In this document: one piece after another, positions 56,689-64,000 of the stretch
Layout of the letters: the number at the start of each line of letters is the position of its first letter
Numbering within the stretch: the first letter of the stretch is position 1
NCBI RefSeq assembly: GCF_023101765.2
Contig: NC_064215.1
Location: 11,160,001-11,224,000, forward strand
Origin: Spodoptera frugiperda
Lineage: Eukaryota > Arthropoda > Insecta > Lepidoptera > Noctuidae
Reading direction: 5' to 3'
DNA: 64,000 nucleotides
Position numbers and translations under genes: made by a program
The notes under the pieces: generated by a model
Seen by the model: the letters and a program-made list of their open reading frames with translations, nothing else
What the model was told of the DNA's origin: nothing
Database searches by the model: none

Positions 56689-58913
56689 GACTCATCAATG
56701 GCGTGCTATTAATGTGGTCTATATCCAGTCATGGGTGGTAAAGACTTCAAAATATTGACCTACACAAAAGTGTAACAACTCTTGATTTTCGTGGAAGCAA
56801 ATCTTCAATTGTCATTTGTCTTTATCCAGTAGGTACTGCTATTATAAAAATTCGCTGTCATCATGACTGGGACCTTATATGAGTCCAGTATGATGTCATC
56901 TGTCGCCGCCCGTCATAACATGCGCGAGTAGCACCACGATTTACAATTGAGGGAATCTGGCTTGAGAAACGAATGGCGACGGTTAGACATAACATCTCTT
57001 CATAACACGTAATGGTTGAGTAAATTCTGAAATAATAGATGTTTATTGTTAAATGTTTACTAAATCATCATTGTTAGATGAGAAATGATTGGATTTTTGA
57101 TAAATTATAACGATTTCCTGATTGTACATTTGGATGGTGTAATCATCACAACATGTCTATTAGTCCAATTTGAAAAAAAGGTTTTGAAATTATCTTGATA
57201 GCTAAAAACGAGGTTCTGGACTTGTCTGGTCAAAGAAAAATAAAACAGTACAACTTAAGGAGACAGTATTTTGTGGAAATAACAGAACCAACTAAGGACA
57301 CAGAATTTTATAGAATAAGGGTTGGTTCCGAATCAATGAACCTATAAAGAAACATATAGAAAGCAAAACTGGTCTATACCATAACAATAAATATTTAGGT
57401 GTTTGCTATAACCACAGAAGTCTGTTGCGTCTACAGAAGTATTACTATGACCTTACGCAATCAGAAACAGTAATAAGAAAAGATTTCTTTAACGATAATC
57501 TCAACAGATTTCTCTGTGTACGAGTATTACCTGATGATGAGGAGCATTGCGAATTACAACCGTAAATAAATCTTTTACTACCGTTTCTATTGTGCATCGT
57601 TATTATTACTGCTGACCCACTTCTAATAGAGGCCAGGCGACATTAATGCGGCGACACTGTGATTAGAGACAAACCGGCCAGACGAACTATTTTCAAGTGA
57701 TTCGCATTTGCATAAATTATTATGTACGATCAGTATGTAAAATCGAAAGTGATCTTTGTGAAGGTTTTGTTATTAAAATGTATTGGGATATGTTTATTTT
57801 AAAGATTAGAATCTAAAGCACCTTTATAAATTGAATAATGTAAATAGAAACAAATAAATAAAAACTTAAGTATTAAGATTCATGAGCATGAATGATGAAT
57901 TATTAAAACGCGATTGGACAATCCTCAATAGTCATGTCATCAGAATAAAATCTTAACACTTTTTCATAATATTATTATGTGATGCTGGATGCAGGTCACT
58001 TCTAAAAGGAATATTTGGAAGTCATGGCCCATCAGTAGTAGCGTCTTGTGGCTGATATGATATACACACCAACACAAGAAGAAGAAGTATAAAGTTCTGT
58101 ATGTTCTCCAAAAACAGAAACAGTGAAAACCTCTGCATAGGTTAAATCTGAGGAATAGTAATAGATTATATTCTAAAAGAAAATAATGCACCCCGTGATT
58201 TGAAGTGAGCACATTTTAACAAGTATTATAAACAACAGCTTGATGTTATCACTACATCTACAAACTGTTACGATACGATCCATTGTCAAACAATACACAG
58301 AAGAAAAAAATGCTTCCGCGTAAAATGTCATTTCCTATAGAAAAAAAAGATAAAGTGTTTACTGCCTACACGTCTGTATTCAAAGCAGGCAATCAATTTA
58401 AATATGTATTCATCTTAAACGCTACTTCCTTAATAAATATTGTATGAAGTTCATAGAATTTAAAAACATCTGACTAAGATACATGATCTCCTTTGGAAAT
58501 ATGTATCAGTAACCTAGTTTTTCTATCTAGATCTCTGCCATTATTTAGTTCAGGCTTAGTTCTTGCACTGGGTTTATAAGGATCTAGTGCTACAGTTCTA
58601 TTTGCCTTGCAAAGCTGTTTAGCATACATTATGGAATTATTAGCATCTAGAACTGTGTCGCGGTGAGCTAAATATTTTGCTATATTATGCTTTGTTAGAT
58701 TAATCTTTAGTATGAGTCTACGACATGAGTGTGGAAAGTAATTATTGTGGCGCTGTGGTGTAAAAAAATGGAGTTTATTTGTTGTAAAACTTTATTCTTT
58801 AAATTATACGAACTAAAATCTTTATCGAAGTGGGCGGATGAGCTTAGAGGACAATATTACAGCAACAAAAATCTCAATTAACAACATGTCATATTTAGTT
58901 AATTATTTATTCA
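56689..58913. other. Non-coding, nothing recognised
   Basis: AT-rich. A short SINE-tail-like GTCTTGTGGCTGATATGATA lies near 58042. No gene. Confidence 0.35.
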
Positions 58914-58982
58914 AGTGAAAGGAGGGTAGGGAGGCCTTTGCCCTGCAATGAGACAATCACGGCTAAAAATAAAAATAAATTT
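58914..58982 (+). repeat. LINE 3' end fragment (GREAFAL type)
   Basis: GAGGGTAGGGAGGCCTTTGC followed by CACGGCTAAAAATAAAAATA, the same tail as at 34017 and 43745 but on the plus strand. Confidence 0.65.
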
Positions 58983-59076
58983 GTTCATGTAGTTAGTACA
59001 GTATTAGTCTTAAGCAAGGCGGTTGACATATGAGACATCGTGACGAAGCTGGAGTGGCCATGCGCCGGCGCCACCG

Positions 59077-59612
59077 CCTGGCGCCTGTGACCACGTGCGT
59101 GACCGCCACGCCATGTGTAACTAAGACAATATAGAATAAAGACTTGAGATTTAAAATACACATTCCAAGGAAAAAGTTGCCCAAATAAAAGAACCTGTCT
59201 CACTCTTTTTCGGATCAAATATCTTTGTAATCTTTTCCTTTCTACAATAAATTAAGTTGACAAGATAATGCTATGTGGCTTCGAAAAGAAAGTTCCAATC
59301 CCCTCATTCTCCTTGGTGCTACTTTCTTAGCGATCTTATGATAACGGGCACGTTATCATTTAATCTCTATTTACTTCGTCGATTTCTGCGCGAGTGGTTA
59401 TCTTAAGTGGCGTGTAAATTGAGTCGTAAAAAGATAATGTTTATGAATCATAGTTAGGGTATCTGAACATGTTTCGACTTGTTGAGGTTCTTTTAGGGGC
59501 TTGGTTATTCTGACCTCTTCATTGGTGGAGGGAGTTAAGCTCAATGAGTCAGCGCCTCGGCGCTTGCGCACCGTATGTGGTCACGCACGTGTTAGCATGC
59601 GTGGGCGCCAGG
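59077..59612. repeat. Interrupted GC-rich inverted repeat
   Basis: CCTGGCGCC (59077-59085) and CACGTGCGTGACC (59092-59104) recur inverted at 59604-59612 and 59579-59591, about 500 bases away. Probably two opposed copies of an unknown repeat. Confidence 0.4.
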
Positions 59613-60472
59613 CTACAGGTGATGCTGCAATCGATATCACAGCTGATACTGTTGTTGTTGTGTTCATTGTATTATTGGACTTTTCTGAATTTTACTCTTT
59701 TATACCAGTTAACAAGCTTTATTAGAAAAAAGGACAACAAATCAGCTTTTTCTTTATACGGAATTTCTTTGTTTCATTGTGTTTTCAAATGCAGACAAAT
59801 TAAAACTCGAATGACGTCAATCTCATAGGAATAACAAAATAGAAGGACAGAAAACTGGTTTTTAATTGTTAAAATATTAATTAAAATTATGCTTAAGTAT
59901 TAGATAACCTCAGATAAGTTTAGATGACCTGGCAAGTTTCTAACGTCAGAAATCATTCTGAATAACTTAGCAAAATCTAAGCTTTGGGTACAAAAAGAAA
60001 TACGGTTGATCATATTTCAACGCCCGGTCCGCTTTTAATAACAGAATAAAGGGAAGATTATTGACAAGGATAAGGTAAGGTTTGATATTAAAAATAAAGA
60101 TGCTGATTACGCAGCATTTCTTATCACGAATCGGCGTTAGTCCAGGTGCATAACAAAATTTAATTAAAGCCATGTTATAAATTTTATACTGACTTTTACG
60201 TCTAAAAGAAATCGTACAAGCTCCTTACGTAAAGGCTTGAGCACGTGTGCTCCAATGTGGCCACGGAGTCTTACGTTACAATGGACAAGTTGATTCTATT
60301 ACTCTTACAAACAGAGATAGGGTTGATACTCAGGTATAAATTATGGAAAAAGAAGATATTCGATTCGACAGACATTGATATCGACTCTAGAAGCTTGGGA
60401 TAAAGGCAGACAGATGAAGACTTTGACTTTGAGCATCATAGTAGACAAGTAATTCTAATTAGTAGTATTTAA
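59613..60472. other. Non-coding, nothing recognised
   Basis: AT-rich without supported genes or repeats. Confidence 0.35.
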
Positions 60473-60779
60473 GCTTGGCAGAGTCATGGTTCGGTACAAA
60501 TGGGCCAGCTCGACGGGAGTAATAACACGGCCTCACAGAAAACCGACGTGAAACAACGCTTGCGTTGTGTTTCGTCGTGTGAATGAGGTTACCGGAGGCG
60601 CAATTATCCCCAATCTTTCCAATCCCCGATTCCTCCAGCACTCTTAAATTCCAAACCCCCAAAAGGCCGGCAACGGACTTGTAACACCTGTGGTGTTTTA
60701 GGCGTCTATAGGCCGCGGCGATTGCTTACTTGTCAGGTGATCCGTTTGCTAGTTTACCGGCTTATATTATAAAAAAAAC
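60473..60779 (+). repeat. Repeat family B, near full copy 2
   Basis: AAGCTTGGCAGAGTCATGGT, CGACGTGAAACAACGCTTGC, GCCGGCAACGGACTTGTAAC, TCAGGTGATCCGTTTGCTAG and an A-rich end. Confidence 0.75.
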
Positions 60780-61565
60780 AGAACAAAACATTACAAGATT
60801 ACTTGACTGGTCAAATACTGGCTGAAGCATTAATTCTTGTAGTCAAATAAACGTAAGATACCAAATAAAGTTCTTTAAATGCAACATATAAAATGAAAAC
60901 ACACAGTTGAGCCGTCTCTGCATACTATAAAATGCAAAGACCATAAAATTCTGCAGAGCAAACAAGTTTATCTAAATTGCTTTAATCTCTAGAGACCGCA
61001 AATTGTGAAGGACTTTACTAGAAGTTTTAACATTTAGCGAGGATCTGGAAAAACTTGAACATTTTATTTTAAAATACTACTAAATATTATAGGAACAACC
61101 CTAACAAACTATTTCTTGGAATTCCGTAACTTCGATGAAATGTTATTTTCAGCTTCTGCTATAACAGGGAACTTAATCAAGTTTAGATTTTAATTAGAAA
61201 TCCTATTTTCAATTTACATTGAGGTTCAAAAGCACGAGACGTGATTGAAGGTCTTGCCCTTGAAATCCAAGGCGAGTTTCGTAAGGTCTTAATCGGTTTG
61301 CACGTGACGATTCACTTTTAAAACAAGAGCTTCTACTTAAGTTTTCAAGGCTTCATTTTGTAGTAATTTGCAAAATGTACTTTATTGTGGATCCATGAGA
61401 GACCAAAGTTTTATTTCTTTTGGATGGTGTGCACAAGAATATAGGCAGTAATTTTATTATAACTATCGTGAGACATACTAAATTAAGTATTATGTTATCG
61501 GCTTATTCACGTAACTGTTTGACGAGGAACTCGACTAGTTTCAAACCATGCTAGAGGCTCATATT
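60780..61565. other. Non-coding, nothing recognised
   Basis: AT-rich, no supported feature. Confidence 0.35.
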
Positions 61566-61621
61566 CATGAGCAGCATTCCGCGACAATCGCCGTGTCGTA
61601 TGTCTCGGAATGCTGCTCATG
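61566..61621. repeat. Perfect 16-bp hairpin arms
   Basis: CATGAGCAGCATTCCG (61566-61581) and its exact complement (61606-61621). Inside, CGACA and TGTCG pair again. Confidence 0.85.
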
Positions 61622-62094
61622 TAATAGAAGAATTAAACTACGACCAGTATTGAGTAGCCAAATCACTTGGAGTTCTACTATACTCGAAGAAATATCGAAA
61701 CAAACTCAGAGACGGCAAGATTCACTTAACATGGGCCTCAATTGTTGACATACACCAACAGATGAGATAAACAAACAAACGTAAGATAGTCAGAGCCGTT
61801 TAAATCGTACTCCAAGTTTACGATGAGGGCATTCCGTAGCACATACTAATTCTATAATGACATTATATAAATATTACGTAAAGGCCGTACGTACTAAGCA
61901 CGTGTTTAGAAGTGTGCGCGTAAAAGGTTGCACGTTTCATTGAACTGCTCAATTGGTATGGCGTTTTCTTCCAAGTCTGGCAGGGCTGGTAGTTGTTGGT
62001 TGAGATTTCTTATTTATATTTGATATGGACTTTTAGAAATGTTTGCTTTACTATCAATGAAGTTTGTTCTACCAACATCATCCACTGGTTTTCG

Positions 62095-62325
62095 AATCAT
62101 TTATAAATCGTTTTTTTTATATAATATGATGGGTCGACGTTTGGCCACTATCTGACCTGGTGATAAACGATGATGCGGTCTACAATGGAGCACGTCTGCC
62201 CATGAGCAACCTATTCACTCGGGCCTTGAAGACACCCAGGTTATACCCATCAAGAAACACAGACTCCGGCAAAGAATTCCACTCCTTAGCAGTTCGCACA
62301 AGGAAGTTTGTCGTCATACATTTCA
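62095..62325 (-). pseudogene. 5'-truncated LINE, RT C-terminus
   Basis: On the minus strand FLVRTAKEWNSLPESVF, DGYNLGVFKARVN and RLLMGRRAPL then a stop, and a 3' UTR ending TATATAAAAAAAACG. This is the common WNSLP...NLGVFK C-terminus of insect LINEs. A different element from those at 6841 and 34017. Confidence 0.8.
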
Positions 62326-64000
62326 AATTATTTTATTTCATAAGCTTGTTTAACCTTATCACCAGTTTGTAAAGCAAAAAGTTCATTACTAGCAATCAAG
62401 TTTTCGTTCGGCCTTTATGCGACCTTAAAATCAGATTCCAATCAGTAATTTGCTTTACCTTTGAATAAATGTACAGTTGTACACCGCAATTTACAAAGGC
62501 ATGTTTTAAAACGGTTTTACCATGAGCACGCCAAAACATGGTTCACAAATTGCTTCAGAGTCAAGGTTAGGTTTTCTAAACACGTGCTGTATGTACCTGT
62601 GTCGCGTTATTTTATGTATCAGCCCTACCACGGCAATTTAGTTCGAATTCGATTCATACAATTGAGACATTCGAGCTAATTTAGAACGAATGAATTTATG
62701 AATGTCTTCTCAATTTACACTTATTGATATTTTTTAAATATTTTCTATGAAATTGTACGTTTATAGTTGATGCAGTCTGCTAAATGATTAATAAATGTTG
62801 CCTAATTATCGTACGATGTGGGCGTAACTTTCAGTTTAATTTTTAGCGAGTAAGTTGAGAGTTTGAAATCATAATATGACCCAGTCTTCATTATTCCGAG
62901 CTAGGCAGTTTTGAATATTAAAAAGTTTACTTTGACAATGAATCATCTAAAGGAAAACCCAATTCTCAAGCTTTAGTCTAAATAAAATACCGTTACATAA
63001 CCGATAAACCCGAGGAAGTAAATGAAATTTTCGAAGGAAATACAAATGAAGTATGAGTAACAAAGTTAGGAGTAATAAAATTTATCGAACAACGGTTTTA
63101 GATAAGCTTCGTGCGAGTACGAGAGAGTCTGACATGTTATTGAGGCCGAGTATACAGACTTACGTACATATATTGTTTTATTACTATTCCAAGTCTTAGG
63201 ATAAGGGAATGGCTGGTTAGACTTTGTGGAACCGTTTTATGGTAGCAATATTATTGAGATTGGGTATATGAATGTAGAACTTCTATCTCAGGGATGTAAG
63301 AAATCGATTTTCCTTTGAAGTTAGTTATGTGTAGGAATTATCTTTATTGGCACTGTGAGGCTTCTGTGTGGCTGTGAGAAAATTCACATTATTTAATAGG
63401 AATCTGTTTTTGATATCAAACGTGATTGATTATTATGAATTGTCTGCATCAGTGATGTTATTGGAGGATGTCAATTTTTGAGTCGTAGAGTTGTAGGTTC
63501 TCTATTGGACGTAGAAGTATGAGTCTCAAAATAATTTGAGTGAATTCGTCCTTGTTATGAAACTCAATACATTTAAAAAAGTATGAGAATAATCTACGTC
63601 TCTATTTCTCAACAACGATACAGTCATTGTGTAGTACGTTTCTAGAACTGCAATAAAATGTACCATTTTTTCTCACAATTATTCTCAACCCGAAGCGAAG
63701 TAAAAAATATCGTTGAAGTGTTAAATTACTTCATGTACTACAATAGTCACTCTTATTGAATTCAGTTATAAATACACTATTCTGGAACAATCCACGGCCA
63801 TTTAAAAATACGCAGTGAGTGGTTAGTTCTTTCCGTCAGTTTTGTGGTTTTAATGCTTTATGTCTGTGTTCCTGTCACTTTTTTCTTTTTCTTTAAGATT
63901 GTACTCACATTTTCTTGTCATGTTTTTTTTTAGGAATACTAGACATTTGATGTATTGGCATAGTAAGGCTAATTCAGTGTGGAATGGGTTTATTCAATAA
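62326..64000. other. Non-coding, nothing recognised
   Basis: AT-rich to the window end, no convincing exon on either strand. Confidence 0.35.

Overview
The window looks like nuclear DNA from a lepidopteran insect, most likely a noctuid moth. It has AT-rich non-coding DNA, GT-AG introns, short GC-rich exons, and tRNA-headed SINEs and non-LTR retrotransposon tails of the kinds common in moth genomes. The species assignment is inference. Nothing in it is bacterial or viral.

Three conserved protein-coding genes can be supported. (1) An intronless TRPML/mucolipin cation channel lies on the minus strand (307-2115). (2) AUP1 lies on the plus strand (2970-16215) as eight coding exons that join in frame to 382 residues. 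It combines a lipid-droplet/ER membrane hairpin, an acyltransferase-like domain, a CUE domain and a C-terminal E2-binding segment. TRPML and AUP1 are head to head across about 0.85 kb. (3) The C-terminal 547 residues of the DEAH-box splicing helicase DHX38/PRP16 lie on the minus strand as ten exons (37302 down to 19430), convergent with AUP1. The DHX38 exons upstream of 37302 were not found, so its intron there may run past the right edge of the window.

The rest is introns and intergenic DNA built from transposable elements. AUP1 intron 2 carries a 1.1-kb DNA transposon. AUP1 intron 3 carries a non-LTR retrotransposon (6841-10098) that landed inside an older MITE, and a separate MITE copy in the same intron (11733-11995) allows the empty site to be reconstructed. 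AUP1 intron 4 carries a duplicated MITE end split by another element. The 12.3-kb DHX38 intron holds a truncated LINE, SINEs and a foldback element with perfect 86-bp arms. From 37.3 to 64 kb I see no convincing gene, only scattered SINE, MITE and LINE fragments in AT-rich DNA. About twelve copies of one A-tailed repeat ('family A') lie on both strands between 22.8 and 56.7 kb.

The observations most worth following up are: a tandem duplication of the last DHX38 exon in which the four coding differences I see are all synonymous; replacement of the expected catalytic histidine of the AUP1 acyltransferase motif by tyrosine; the LINE-in-MITE nest with its 6-bp target duplication; and the foldback element. 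I found no sign of a wholly new multi-gene system.
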